64,000 bases of DNA from Halorussus limi (GTDB lineage: Archaea; Halobacteriota; Halobacteria; Halobacteriales; Haladaptataceae). The DNA is taken from positions 2,683,626 to 2,747,625 of the forward strand of contig NZ_CP096659.1 of the NCBI RefSeq assembly GCF_023238205.1, read 5' to 3'. The notes under the pieces were generated by a model that searched no databases, was not told the origin of the DNA, and was given only the letters and a program-made list of their open reading frames with translations. The first letter of the stretch is position 1; the number at the start of each line of letters is the position of its first letter. Positions 28,519 through 37,967 of the stretch are shown in pieces. The translations under genes and the position numbers were made by a program.

Positions 28519-28540
28519 ATTCGCTCAGATATATCGACCG

Positions 28541-29101
28541 ATGAGCCAGCAAGTTACTCCGGAGACGCTTCGGTCCGCGCTTCAGTCGCTGGCCGCCCGA
28601 CTCGGCAAGACGCCGACGGTGGTGGACATGCACGAGGAGGGGGAGTACGCGCCGGAGCGGTATCAGGAGGTCTTCGGGGGTTGGAACGAGGCGCTGGAGG
28701 ACGCCGGGTTGGACCCCGACGAGATGGGTAGCAAGCGCATCCCCGACCGGGAACTGCTGGCCGAACTTCAGCGACTCTACACCGAACTGGGCGAACCGCC
28801 GACCCAGCGCGACATGACCGAACGCGGCGAGTACTCGAACCGGACCTACCAACTCCGGTTCGGGAGTTGGTCGAACGCGCTCCGGGAGGCGATGCTCGAT
28901 ACCAACGACGGCATCTCCGAGCGCGAACTCCTCCGCGAGATAGAACGCCTCGCCGACGAACTCGGCCGCGCGCCCAAGGCCGCCGAGATGGACGACCGGG
29001 GCCAGTACGCGCCCGTGACCTACCACCGACGGTTCGGGTCGTGGCGGCGGGCGCTGACCGAGGCGAACCTCGACGGGGTCTCCGACGCCGCCGGCGACTG
29101 A
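28541..29101 (+). CDS. Protein made of three homing-endonuclease-associated (HNH-type) repeats
   Basis: 186 residues, almost wholly three copies of a unit of about 55 residues (about residues 5-58, 68-122 and 127-180). Each unit has the pattern L-x4-G-x2-P-x4-[DE]-M-x3-G-x-Y, then Y-x3-FG-x-W-x2-AL-x2-A. This matches the repeat found beside HNH homing endonucleases, thought to bind DNA. No nuclease domain is present. In haloarchaea such stand-alone repeat proteins are common and may be DNA-binding regulators, which is inference. It is divergent from the pilin operon, so control of the pilins is a possibility worth testing. Confidence 0.8.
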   Translation: MSQQVTPETLRSALQSLAARLGKTPTVVDMHEEGEYAPERYQEVFGGWNEALEDAGLDPDEMGSKRIPDRELLAELQRLYTELGEPPTQRDMTERGEYSNRTYQLRFGSWSNALREAMLDTNDGISERELLREIERLADELGRAPKAAEMDDRGQYAPVTYHRRFGSWRRALTEANLDGVSDAAGD

Positions 29102-29170
29102 CGACTCTTCTCGACGGATTCGACCGCCCGAAGCCGACTCGACCGCCGGAGGATCACCGTTCTCGGCCTG

Positions 29171-29776
29171 TTAGCCGCTCCCGAACTCCTCGTAGGAGAT
29201 GGTTCCCTGATTCACGATGGCCTGCTCGGACGGCACGTCGCCGTCCGGCGGGTCGCCCTCCACGTCGCCGGGTTCGCCGCAGACGATGCGCGCTATCATC
29301 CCGAGCGCCTTGTGCGGGAGACAGAAGTAGTCGTAGGTGCCCGTCACCTCGAAGGTGTAGCTGAACGACGCCCCCTGCTCGGTGAGGATGCCGCTGTTCC
29401 ACGGTTCGGCCTGCTCGGGAATCCGGGTCACGTCCGCGGAGTCGAGGCTCTCGGCGTAGGCCGTCGAGGAGTGAGACCCCGACTCGATGACCCACTCCAC
29501 CGTGGTCCCGGGTTCGACGAACAGACCGATGGGGTCGAAGTAGTACTCGCTCCCCTCGGTGATCATCGCGACCTGCTGAGTGCCGCCCTGCGCGCCGCCC
29601 GTGGTCGTTGCCGCTCCGCCTTCGGTGGCGGTTCCGCCCTCCCCGGTCGCCGTTCCGCCCCCGGTCGTCCCCTCACCGCCGCCGCCGTCCCCCGTCGGCG
29701 CGGAACACCCCGCGAGTCCCGCGAGACCGCCCACCGCGACTGTGCCCCCGCCCCTGACGAACGCTCGTCGTTTCAT
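29171..29776 (-). CDS. Halocyanin-like blue copper lipoprotein
   Basis: 201 residues. A Tat-type N-terminus (MKRRAFVRGGG) ends in the lipobox GLAGC, so the mature protein is probably lipid-anchored outside the membrane. A Gly/Thr-rich linker leads to a plastocyanin-like domain with copper ligands at His (ESGSHSSTAY) and in the loop YDYFCLPHKALGM (C-x2-H-x4-M). It is a single-electron carrier in the respiratory chain of haloarchaea. The last 30 residues extend past the copper loop. ATG 29776 is the only start giving an intact Tat signal. Confidence 0.9.
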   Translation of the reverse strand: MKRRAFVRGGGTVAVGGLAGLAGCSAPTGDGGGGEGTTGGGTATGEGGTATEGGAATTTGGAQGGTQQVAMITEGSEYYFDPIGLFVEPGTTVEWVIESGSHSSTAYAESLDSADVTRIPEQAEPWNSGILTEQGASFSYTFEVTGTYDYFCLPHKALGMIARIVCGEPGDVEGDPPDGDVPSEQAIVNQGTISYEEFGSG

Positions 29777-29860
29777 AGCGTTGGTAGTACGGATTCGACC
29801 GGGAAAACGAGTTCGGCCGGACCGGCGCGCATCGCTCGAAACCGAACGTGTACGGTGAGA

Positions 29861-29920
29861 CGGGACTTGTCGGAGCGAGGCGGGATTTGTCGGACCGAGA
29901 CGAAGTTTGTCCGACCGAGG
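29861..29920. repeat. 20-bp tandem repeat, three units
   Basis: Three exact-length 20-base units at 29861, 29881 and 29901. Each contains [CT]TTGTCSGASCGAG at its centre and right part, with few changes between units. The array lies in the divergent intergenic DNA between the halocyanin start (29776) and the membrane protein start (30003), about 80 bases before the latter. Confidence 0.75.
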
Positions 29921-30002
29921 CGCGTCGCCGCGAGAGGACCGGTCGGCGACCCACACCGCGACCGCCCCACGGCTTTTGCCGGTCGGAGACCTACGGAACG
30001 CC

Positions 30003-31079
30003 GTGTCCGAGCGGTCTGAATCGGAGAACTCGTCGGCATCGCTGTCCGAGAGCGGCCCGAACGGTGAACGCGGGCAGAGTGACGAGAGCGCGCGGAGCGA
30101 CGAAACGGACCAGAACGGTGATAGCGGCCGGAACCTCGGCGGCGCGGCGAACTGGCTCCTCGTCCGGGGAGACCGCTCGGTCGTCGTCGCCGGCATCCTC
30201 GCGGGCGTCCTGCTGGCGGTCGTCGCCATCCTCTGGACGATGGGGTACCCCGCGGTCCGGTCGGCTAGCCCCGTCTACTTCCTGCTCAGTTCGCTCGTCA
30301 CCGGCGACCTCACGCTGGTCACGGTCGTCCTCTCCATCAACCAACTCGTCCTCTCGCGGGAACTCGGCGCGCCGGGCACCCTGAGCGAGCGGATTCAGGG
30401 CGCCAGGGAGTTCCGGGCCGAGGTCGAGGAGTCGACCGAAACGTCGGTCGCGCCGAAGTCCCCGAGCCAGTTCCTGCGTTTCCTCCACGGGAAAGTCGAG
30501 TCGGAGACCCAGCGGTTAGCGGACGCCGCGGCCGACGCGCCCGACGAGTCGCTCCGGGAGCGACTGGGCGACCTCGAGGAGTCGCTCTCGGCGGACGTTG
30601 CGCTCGTCAATCGGACGCTCGACTCCGAAAACGGCATCTTCGACGTGGTCGCGGCGACGATAGCGACGAACCACGGGAGCCAGTTGCACGAGATTACCGC
30701 GATTCGGACCGACTGCGGCGACTCGCTCTCCGAGGACCTCGGCGACCTCCTCGACGACATCGAGACCCGCCTGCTCCAGATAGACGTGGCCCGAAACTAC
30801 TTCGAGACGGTGTACGTTCAGAAGGAACTCGCCTACCTCTCGCGACTCCTGCTGTACGTCGGGCTTCCGGCCATCGTCTTCGACGGTCTGGCGCTGGTGT
30901 TCTACAACGCGCTCGGGCCGACGCCGGTGCCGCCGCCGGTCGTCTACGCCGTCCTGACGGTCGCGTTCACCGTCGGGTTCGCGCCGCTGGCCATCCTGTT
31001 CGCGTTCGTCCTCCGACTCGCGTGGGTCGCCCAGCGGACCGCGACCGTCGCGCCGTTCTCGTCCGGGCAGTACCGCTGA
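30003..31079 (+). CDS. Four-helix membrane protein, paralogue of the gene at 54892-55923
   Basis: 358 residues from GTG 30003. A Ser/Glu-rich N-terminal tail (about 45 residues) precedes two membrane helices and a segment LTLVTVVLSINQLVLSRELG. A large cytoplasmic domain of helices follows, then NYFETVYVQKELAYLSRLLL, two more helices, and a C-terminal tail ending in FSSGQYR. The same order and motifs recur in the protein at 54892-55923. Function unknown. GTG 30003 is chosen because the earlier frame runs into the tandem repeat, and GGCTTTTGCC at 29971-29980 is a possible promoter box. The gene ends one base before the convergent protease gene. Confidence 0.75.
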   Translation: MSERSESENSSASLSESGPNGERGQSDESARSDETDQNGDSGRNLGGAANWLLVRGDRSVVVAGILAGVLLAVVAILWTMGYPAVRSASPVYFLLSSLVTGDLTLVTVVLSINQLVLSRELGAPGTLSERIQGAREFRAEVEESTETSVAPKSPSQFLRFLHGKVESETQRLADAAADAPDESLRERLGDLEESLSADVALVNRTLDSENGIFDVVAATIATNHGSQLHEITAIRTDCGDSLSEDLGDLLDDIETRLLQIDVARNYFETVYVQKELAYLSRLLLYVGLPAIVFDGLALVFYNALGPTPVPPPVVYAVLTVAFTVGFAPLAILFAFVLRLAWVAQRTATVAPFSSGQYR

Positions 31080-31080
31080 C

Positions 31081-32031
31081 TCAGCGGACCGCTATCGAGA
31101 CGGCACCGCGCTCGCGGTCGGCGCGCTCGACCAGTCGGTCGATGCGCTCGTCCATGTCGGGGTGCGTCGAGAGCAGTCGCGTCAGCGTCCCCTCTTCGTC
31201 GCCGCGGACGTACAGCGGCGACGACATCGCCCACCGGGGTTTCGTGGCGCGCTCTATCTTCCGCAGAGCGCGGGCGAGCGCCAGCGAGTCGCCCGTGACC
31301 GTCGCCGCCCGGTCGTCGGCGGCGTACTCGCGCCTGCGCGAGTGGGCGAGCAGGACGAGCGTGAGCGCGACGAATCCGACCATCACGACCCGTCCGACCC
31401 GTCCGCGGAGCGAGGCGACGGGCGCGAACGCGTCGGCTGGCGGCCGCCCCCGAAGCCAGTCGAGCGCGCGTCGCAGGCCCGACCCGACGAGGACGAACGG
31501 GAGCGCCAAGGCGACGACGACCCAGACGACCGACTGCCCGGCGCTGTAGGCCAGCGTCTGGACGAGGCTGTCCTTGCTTTCGAGGTGCGCGAGTTCGTGG
31601 GCCAGCAGGGCTTCGAGTTCGTCGCCCGACAGCAGGAAGAACACCGACCGGTCGAGGACGACCACGCCGCCCCGCATCCCGCCGAGCGCCATCGCGTTCG
31701 GCGCGCCCATCCGCCCGACGAGCAGGCGGGGCCGGGTCACGTCCATCGCGTCGGCGAGGCGGTCGAGTCGGGCGTGGACCGCGGGGGCGCGATTCCGCGG
31801 GAGGTCGGCGGCGTTCACCTGCGAGAGGAGTCGCCCCGTGCTGAAGCGGTAACTGAGGTAGCCGAGCGCGACGGTGAGACCGGTGGTCCAGAGAACGACC
31901 TCCAGCACGTCGCCCCGGGCCAACCAGACCGCGGCCAGCAGTCGATAGCCGAGGAAGGCGACGCCCGCGTAGGCGACCAGCAGGGAGAGTCCGACCAGAC
32001 CCATGAGGACCCGGAGGCCGACTCGGCGCAT
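31081..32031 (-). CDS. HtpX-like M48 family membrane metalloprotease
   Basis: 316 residues from ATG 32031 (MRRVGLRVLMGLVGLSLLVAY). Two N-terminal helices are followed by the cytoplasmic domain with the zinc motif LLAHELAHLESKD, two further helices and the third-ligand region RRREYAADDRAA. This is the HtpX/Ste24 layout; such enzymes degrade damaged membrane proteins. The tail carries STHPDMDERIDRL, a common M48 ending. The longer in-frame start at 32103 adds a Ser/Arg-rich stretch and is not favoured. It is divergent from leuS with about 107 bases between starts. Confidence 0.9.
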   Translation of the reverse strand: MRRVGLRVLMGLVGLSLLVAYAGVAFLGYRLLAAVWLARGDVLEVVLWTTGLTVALGYLSYRFSTGRLLSQVNAADLPRNRAPAVHARLDRLADAMDVTRPRLLVGRMGAPNAMALGGMRGGVVVLDRSVFFLLSGDELEALLAHELAHLESKDSLVQTLAYSAGQSVVWVVVALALPFVLVGSGLRRALDWLRGRPPADAFAPVASLRGRVGRVVMVGFVALTLVLLAHSRRREYAADDRAATVTGDSLALARALRKIERATKPRWAMSSPLYVRGDEEGTLTRLLSTHPDMDERIDRLVERADRERGAVSIAVR

Positions 32032-32138
32032 GGGCGACGATTCGGACGGTAGGGCCAAGGAGATGACGGTCCCGACGGCGCGTCGGCGACTGACAGAAGG
32101 CAAAGCTATTGTATCGTGGTCGCCCGTATTTCGATATA

Positions 32139-34820
32139 ATGACTACCGAGCAGCGCGAACGAGGGTTCGACCATACGTCGGTCGAACCGAAGTGGCAACG
32201 CGAGTGGGAGGAGGCCGACGTGTTCCGCATCCCGGACAGCGCCGAGGACCCCGAGTACGTCCTCGCCATGTTCCCCTACACCTCCGGGAACCTCCACATG
32301 GGCCACGTTCGGAACTACACCATCACCGACGCCTACGCCCGGTTCGAGCGACTCCGCGGCGAGAACGTCCTCCACCCGATGGGGTGGGACTCGTTCGGTC
32401 TGCCCGCCGAGAACGCCGCCGAGGAGCGCGACACCAACCCGCGCGACTGGACGATGAAGTGCATCGAGTCGATGAAAGAGCAACTGCAGGCGATGGGCTT
32501 CGGCTACGACTGGGAGCGCGAGGTCACGACCTGCGACCCCGACTACTACAAGTGGAACCAGTGGCTGTTCAAGCGGTTCCGCGACGAGGACCTCGTCGAG
32601 CGCCAGAGCGCCGAACTCAACTGGTGTCCCTCCTGCGAGACCGTGCTGGCCGACGAGCAGGTCGAGGGCGAAGAGGAACTCTGCTGGCGGTGTGGCACGC
32701 CCATCGAACAGCGCGAGATGGACCAGTGGTTCTTCACCATTACCGACTACGCCGACGAACTGCTGGAGGCGCTGGACGACCTCGAGGGGTGGCCCGCCAA
32801 CGTCCGCGAGATGCAGCGCAACTGGATCGGCCGCCAAGAGGGCGACACCGTCGCCTTCGAGATTCCCGGCTACGGCGACGTGGACATCTTCACGACCCGA
32901 CTCGACACGATTCACGGCGCGACCTTCTTCTCGCTCGCGCCCGGCCACCCCGTCGCTCAAGAGATTGCGGAGGACAACGAGGAAGTCGCCGAGTACATCC
33001 ACGAGGCCGAACACGCCGACGAGGACGACCTCGACGTGACCTCCGGCGTGTTCACCGGCGAGTACGCCGTCAACCCCGCTACCGGCGACGAGATTCCCGT
33101 CTACGTCGCCGACTACGTGCTGACCGACGTGGGCACGGGCGCGCTGTACGCGGTGCCCGGCCACGACGAGCGAGACCACGAGTTCGCCGAGGCCCACGAC
33201 ATCCCCATCGAGCAGGTGGTGGAACCGGCACCGGACGCCGACACCGACCCCGAGGACGTGGACGTGCAGGAAGAGGCCTACACGCCCGACGGCGTGCTGG
33301 TCAACAGCGGCGAGTACGACGGCCTGACCAGCGAGGAGGCCCGCGAGCGGTTCGTCGACGAGTTCGACGGCGAACACCGCACCGAGTACAACCTCCGGGA
33401 CTGGGGCATCTCGCGCCAGCGCTACTGGGGAACGCCCATCCCGATGATTCGCTGCGACGACTGCGGCTACGTCCCGGTGCCCGACGAGGACCTGCCGGTC
33501 GAACTCCCCGAGTTCGTCCACACCACGGGCAACCCGCTGGACGCCGCCGAGGAGTGGAAGCACGTGGAGTGTCCCGACTGCGGCGGCGACGCGGTGCGCG
33601 AGACCGACACGATGGACACGTTCGTCGACTCGTCGTGGTACTTCCTGCGCTACGTCTCGCCGGACCTCGACGACGCGCCGTTCGACACCGACCGAGCGAG
33701 CGACTGGATGTCCGTCGACCAGTACGTCGGCGGCATCGAACACGCCGTGATGCACCTGCTGTACGCCCGGTTCTTCACGAAGGTGCTGGACGACATCGAC
33801 CTGCTGGAGGGCGTCCGCGAACCGTTCACCGACCTGACGAATCAGGGGATGGTGCTGGGCGAGGACGGCAACAAGATGTCCAAGAGCAAGGGCAACGGCG
33901 TCTCGCCACAGCGCATCATCGACGAGTACGGCGCGGACACCGCTCGCCTGTTCATCATGGAGGCGGCCCAACCCGAGAAGGAGTTCGCGTGGAGCGCCGA
34001 GGGCGTCCACTCGGCGAACAACTTCCTGCAGAACGTCTACCGACTCGCCGACGAGTTCGCCGCGGGCGAAGTAACCAGTTCGGATAGCGGAACCGACGCC
34101 ACCGCCGTCGCCGACTACGTCTCGCGGGAGATAGACGCCACCGTCGCCACCGCGACCGAGGAGTTCGAGGACTTCCGGTTCAACCACGCGCTGCAGGCCG
34201 TCCGCGAGATGGTGTCGCTGCTGCGTCGCTACCGGGAGTACACCACCCCCGACGCCGACACCTTCGAGCGCGGACTGGTGACCGCGGTCAAACTCCTCGC
34301 GCCGGTCGCGCCCCACCTCGCCGAGGAGGTCTGGGAGCGACTGGACCGGGACGGACTCGTCGCCGAGGCCGAGTGGCCCGCCGCCGACGCGCCCGAGGAC
34401 TACGACGTGGAGCGCCGCCTCGTGGAGAACACCCGCGAGGACGTGCGCGACATCGTGGACACCGTCGGCATCGAGGACCCCGAGACCGTCACGCTCGCGG
34501 TCGCGCCCGAGTGGAAGCACCGCGCCCACGACATCGCCGCGAACGCCGACGGGAACGTCGTCGGGACGGTCATGGGCGACGACGAACTCCGCCAGCAGGG
34601 CGAGGACGCCGCCGACTTCGCCAAGGACCTCGCGGCCCGGTCGGAGGCGCTGGACGAGCAACTCTCGCCCGACCGCGAGCGCGCCGCCCTCGAACGCGCC
34701 GCGTGGCTACTCGAACGCGAGTTCGGGGCCGACGTGGTCGTCCAGAGCGCCGAGGAAGCCGACCCGGACCTCGCGGGCAAGGCCGAACCCGGCCGCCCCG
34801 CAATCGACATCGCGGAGTAA
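32139..34820 (+). CDS. leuS: Leucyl-tRNA synthetase
   Basis: 893 residues. Class I synthetase charging tRNA-Leu. The HIGH motif appears as [12 protein letters not shown], the editing (CP1) domain has [20 protein letters not shown], a zinc-ribbon pair lies near [15 protein letters not shown], and the KMSKS loop is [12 protein letters not shown]. It has the bacterial-type LeuS layout and normal length. ATG 32139 is taken rather than an in-frame start at 32109. A possible promoter box (GCTATTGTAT) lies at about 32105-32114. A strong T-rich stretch after the stop should end transcription. Confidence 0.97.
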   Translation: MTTEQRERGFDHTSVEPKWQREWEEADVFRIPDSAEDPEYVLAMFPYTSGNLHMGHVRNYTITDAYARFERLRGENVLHPMGWDSFGLPAENAAEERDTNPRDWTMKCIESMKEQLQAMGFGYDWEREVTTCDPDYYKWNQWLFKRFRDEDLVERQSAELNWCPSCETVLADEQVEGEEELCWRCGTPIEQREMDQWFFTITDYADELLEALDDLEGWPANVREMQRNWIGRQEGDTVAFEIPGYGDVDIFTTRLDTIHGATFFSLAPGHPVAQEIAEDNEEVAEYIHEAEHADEDDLDVTSGVFTGEYAVNPATGDEIPVYVADYVLTDVGTGALYAVPGHDERDHEFAEAHDIPIEQVVEPAPDADTDPEDVDVQEEAYTPDGVLVNSGEYDGLTSEEARERFVDEFDGEHRTEYNLRDWGISRQRYWGTPIPMIRCDDCGYVPVPDEDLPVELPEFVHTTGNPLDAAEEWKHVECPDCGGDAVRETDTMDTFVDSSWYFLRYVSPDLDDAPFDTDRASDWMSVDQYVGGIEHAVMHLLYARFFTKVLDDIDLLEGVREPFTDLTNQGMVLGEDGNKMSKSKGNGVSPQRIIDEYGADTARLFIMEAAQPEKEFAWSAEGVHSANNFLQNVYRLADEFAAGEVTSSDSGTDATAVADYVSREIDATVATATEEFEDFRFNHALQAVREMVSLLRRYREYTTPDADTFERGLVTAVKLLAPVAPHLAEEVWERLDRDGLVAEAEWPAADAPEDYDVERRLVENTREDVRDIVDTVGIEDPETVTLAVAPEWKHRAHDIAANADGNVVGTVMGDDELRQQGEDAADFAKDLAARSEALDEQLSPDRERAALERAAWLLEREFGADVVVQSAEEADPDLAGKAEPGRPAIDIAE

Positions 34821-34826
34821 TCGGGT

Positions 34827-34849
34827 TCGTTTCTCTTTCGTCTTTTTCT
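34827..34849 (+). terminator. T-rich terminator of leuS
   Basis: Three clustered T runs (GTTTCTC, CTTTCG, CTTTTTC) begin seven bases after the leuS stop. This is a typical archaeal T-tract terminator with no need for a hairpin. Confidence 0.6.
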
Positions 34850-34957
34850 GCGGCGTGAGGTTCCGTCCCGATTCCCAATAGTGCGGAGCGGACGCCCGAA
34901 TCGTCGTCCCGTCACCGAGGCCGAACCTTCTTTGTCTCCGCCTCCGACGCCACGTTC

Positions 34958-35920
34958 ATGGACCAACCCACGGCGACTCAGCGTTGCGAGCGCGTCCTCG
35001 ACGCGGTCAGTTCGGCGGTCATCGCCGACGAGGAGTTCCTCGAAACCGTCCTCACCGGGATTCTGGCCCGCGGTCACGTACTGCTCGAAGACGTGCCGGG
35101 AACGGGCAAGACGCTGACCGCCCGGAGTTTCGCCGACGCGCTCGGCCTCTCCTTCTCGCGCATCCAGTTCACGCCCGACCTCCTGCCCGCCGACATCACG
35201 GGGTCGAACGTCTACGACGAGGGGACCGGCGAGTTCGAGTTCTCGCCCGGTCCGGTGTTCGCCAACGTGGTCCTCGCCGACGAGATAAATCGCGCGCCGC
35301 CCAAGACGCAGGCCGCCCTGCTCGAAGCGATGGGGGAGGGGCAGGTCACGGTCGACGGGACGACTCACGAACTCCCGACGCCGTTCTTCGTCCTCGCCAC
35401 GCAGAACCCCGTCGAGCAGGAGGGCACCTTCGGCCTGCCGGAGGCCCAGCGCGACCGCTTCATCGTCAAGACGACGATGGGCTACCCCGACTTCGAGGGC
35501 GAGCGCGAACTGGTGGACAAGCGCGCCGACCGGACCGCCAAGGCCCCGAGCGTCGGGTCGGTCGTGGAGGGCCGAGAGGTCGCGGCCGTCCAGCGCGTCC
35601 TCGAATCGGTCCGGGTGGACGGGAAGTTGCGCGACTACGTGGTCTCGCTCGGCCGGGCAACCCGGCAGGACGACCGAGTCGAGGTCGGCGTCTCGCCCCG
35701 AGGCATTCAGCGCCTCTTCGAGGCGGCCCGCGCCAGCGCGGTCATCGCGGGCCGCGAGTACGTGGTCCCCGACGACGTGAAGCGCGTCGCCGAACCGACC
35801 TTCGCCCACCGCCTCGTGCTGACCGACGAGGCGAGCGTCCGCGGGGCCGACCGGAGCGCGGTCGTCGCCGACGTGCTGGAACGCGTCGAGGTGCCCGCGG
35901 TGAAGTCGCCATCCGCCTGA
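34958..35920 (+). CDS. MoxR-family AAA+ ATPase
   Basis: 320 residues. Walker A is EDVPGTGKT, Walker B is VLADEINRAPPKTQAALLEAM, sensor 1 is VLATQNPVEQEGTFGLPEAQ and the C-terminal lid carries VSPRGIQRLFEAA. MoxR ATPases act as chaperones for maturation of complexes and usually sit beside DUF58 and transglutaminase-type genes. Here those partners form an operon about 9 kb downstream (45081-51806) while this gene stands alone. Functional pairing with that operon is inference. Confidence 0.92.
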   Translation: MDQPTATQRCERVLDAVSSAVIADEEFLETVLTGILARGHVLLEDVPGTGKTLTARSFADALGLSFSRIQFTPDLLPADITGSNVYDEGTGEFEFSPGPVFANVVLADEINRAPPKTQAALLEAMGEGQVTVDGTTHELPTPFFVLATQNPVEQEGTFGLPEAQRDRFIVKTTMGYPDFEGERELVDKRADRTAKAPSVGSVVEGREVAAVQRVLESVRVDGKLRDYVVSLGRATRQDDRVEVGVSPRGIQRLFEAARASAVIAGREYVVPDDVKRVAEPTFAHRLVLTDEASVRGADRSAVVADVLERVEVPAVKSPSA

Positions 35921-35951
35921 AGAAGCGAACCGCTCGCGGCCGCAGTAGAAG

Positions 35952-37346
35952 TCAGTCGACCGGTTCGACGTTCCGATTCATCCGGAAGAGATTCGTCGGG
36001 TCGTACTCGGCCTTGAGTTCGGCCAGTCGGTCGTAGTTCTCGCCGTACGCGAGGGCCTGTTGCCCCTCGTCGCCGGAGAAGTTCACGTACAGGCCTCCGG
36101 TAGCGTGGGGAGCCATGGCGTCGTAGAACTCCCGCGCCCACGCGATGCACCGGTCGTCGTCGGCCGGGTCTTCCCACCGCGTGTGGACGTTCATCGCGTA
36201 CTCGGCGTCTCGGTGCGGGTACGCGGTCGCGTCGTCCGGCACTCGAGCCATCTCGCCGCCCAACTGCGCGAAGAATATCTCCGAGAGCGGTGACGGGATT
36301 TCGGCCGCGTACTCGACGGCCGTGTCGATGGCCTCGTCGGGAAGTTCGTCGAAGTTGTGGGACTTCCAGTAGTTGCGCGCGCCCTCCGTGAGCAGCGGGT
36401 CGAACGATTGCTGGAACTCGGCGTACCGGTGAGGACCGACCGCGTCGGCGATGGGGTCGCCGTAGCTCCGGAGCGGTTCGAGGACCTGTTCGCCCTCGTC
36501 TACGTCGCCCGCGTAGAACGCCACGACGATAAGGACGCCCACGCCGTGAGTGTCGCTCGGGAGGAACGGGAGCGGCGGAGCCTTGCGAAGGATGGCCCAG
36601 ACCGCCGCCTCGTCGGGTGCCTCCTCGTTGAAGTCCCGGACGTGTCGAAGCACGTCGGCAGCGTCGTCGCCCGAGTAGACCACGGGTCCCGCCAGCACTT
36701 CCGGGCCGACCTCGTGGAGGTCGAACTCGAACGACGTGGCGACCCCGAAGTTGCCGCTCCCACCGCGGAGTCCCCAGAAGAGGTCGGAGTTCTCCGCTTC
36801 GCTCGCGTGCCGGAGTTCGCCGTCGGCGGTCACCACGTCCACCGACCGAAGGTTGTCCACGGTCATCCCGTACTTGCGGGTCAGCCACCCGAACCCCCCG
36901 CCGAGGGTGAGTCCGGCGACGCCGGTCGTGGAGTTGATGCCCAGCGGCGCGGCGAGACCGAACGCTTGGGCTTCGTGGTCGAAGTCCGCGAGGGTCGCGC
37001 CGGGTTCGACGCTGGCGGTCCGCGCGTCGGGGTCCACTCGGACCGAGCGCATCTCCGAGAGGTCTACGACCAGTCCGTCGTCGCAGACCGCGTCGCCCGC
37101 GATGTGGTGGCCGCCGCCCTTGACAGCGACCAGCATCTCGTTCTCGCGGCCGAAATCGACCGCCGCCATCACGTCGGCGACGCCCGCGCACTGCGCGAGG
37201 ACCGAGGGTCGTCGGTCTATCATCCCGTTCCATACCGCTCGGGCGTCGTCGTATCCCTCGTCGCCGGGTTCGAGGACTCGCCCCCGAAACCGCTCGCGTA
37301 GGTCGGCGACGGTGACTGCTTCTGTCGACGCGGTCGTGGTTGCCAT
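35952..37346 (-). CDS. FAD-linked oxidase of the berberine-bridge/6-hydroxynicotine oxidase type
   Basis: 464 residues. PCMH-type FAD domain with AVKGGGHHIAGDAV, whose His is the usual covalent FAD attachment, and TTGVAGLTLGGGFGWLTRKYG. The Cys used for a second covalent bond in plant berberine-bridge enzymes is not present. The central substrate domain is followed by the BBE-type C-terminal end (YGENYDRLAELKAEYDPTNLF). Substrate unknown; relatives oxidise sugars and alkaloid-like compounds. ATG 37346 precedes MATTTASTEAVT. AT-rich DNA at 37377-37392 probably holds its promoter. Confidence 0.9.
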   Translation of the reverse strand: MATTTASTEAVTVADLRERFRGRVLEPGDEGYDDARAVWNGMIDRRPSVLAQCAGVADVMAAVDFGRENEMLVAVKGGGHHIAGDAVCDDGLVVDLSEMRSVRVDPDARTASVEPGATLADFDHEAQAFGLAAPLGINSTTGVAGLTLGGGFGWLTRKYGMTVDNLRSVDVVTADGELRHASEAENSDLFWGLRGGSGNFGVATSFEFDLHEVGPEVLAGPVVYSGDDAADVLRHVRDFNEEAPDEAAVWAILRKAPPLPFLPSDTHGVGVLIVVAFYAGDVDEGEQVLEPLRSYGDPIADAVGPHRYAEFQQSFDPLLTEGARNYWKSHNFDELPDEAIDTAVEYAAEIPSPLSEIFFAQLGGEMARVPDDATAYPHRDAEYAMNVHTRWEDPADDDRCIAWAREFYDAMAPHATGGLYVNFSGDEGQQALAYGENYDRLAELKAEYDPTNLFRMNRNVEPVD

Positions 37347-37561
37347 TCCGTCTCCAATGGCGTCGTCGGAACAAGTAAGTATCTTAAATAACCATTACCG
37401 TTTCGGCGGGAGGTATGTCGCTCCCCGACTACCGAACCCGTCGGAGCGGTGTTCTCGGAATTCGTGGTGCAAATGAATCCTGTATCGAACGTCATCGGGG
37501 ACGTTCCCGTCCTTCGAAAATCGTCCGAGGAGCCTTGCCCCCGCGACCGAATCGCCCCGGC

Positions 37562-37891
37562 ATGGTCGAGAAGGCGAGACGCGCGAGGGTCGAGGAGTCG
37601 CGCCCGGACGCAGAGGCCGAGTCCGGCGCGGACGCCGACCGCGAGTGGGAGATTCTGGCCCGCGAGGGGGCCGACGACCCGCCGCGATACGTCGGCACCG
37701 TCAGGGCCGAGGACGCCGCGGCGGCCCACGAGGAGGCGACGCGACTGTTCTGCTGGTACGACCGCGAGGTGTGGGTCTGTCCCGCCGGAGCGATTCGGCG
37801 GTTCTCGGCGGACGCGGACGACGCTGGCGACTCGGAGTCGGAACTGGCCGTGCCCGAGTCGGGGTCCGAGGGTCGAACGCACGAGCTATGA
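37562..37891 (+). CDS. Small PaaB-like protein, similar to haloarchaeal radical-SAM-partnered family
   Basis: 109 residues from ATG 37562. The core reads DREWEILAREGADDPPRYV, then a helix AAAAHEEATRLFCWYDREVW and VCPAGAIRRFS. This resembles the ferredoxin-like fold of PaaB and, from memory, a haloarchaeal family of small proteins named as partners of radical SAM enzymes (Htur_1727 type, candidate RiPP precursors). No radical SAM or PaaA/C gene lies in this window. The first 30 and last 30 residues are low-complexity acidic. The family assignment is tentative and rests only on pattern recall. Confidence 0.55.
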   Translation: MVEKARRARVEESRPDAEAESGADADREWEILAREGADDPPRYVGTVRAEDAAAAHEEATRLFCWYDREVWVCPAGAIRRFSADADDAGDSESELAVPESGSEGRTHEL

Positions 37892-37967
37892 TTTTCGCCT
37901 CGCAGCGACAGCACGTTGTGAGCCGTTTCCGGCGCGCTCCGTCGAACTCTCGAAGGAGCGCCGTCGT

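Larger units (their letters stand above)
28231..28540. other. Divergent intergenic region between pilins and the repeat protein, AT-rich in its middle
   Basis: About 310 bases. Besides the pilin promoter and ribosome site it contains a markedly AT-rich block at about 28395-28485. Within it CTATATAAAT (28401-28410) is a strong TATA-type box readable on either strand that is not at leaderless distance from any gene I see. The plus-strand promoter of the next gene lies at the right edge. Confidence 0.4.
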
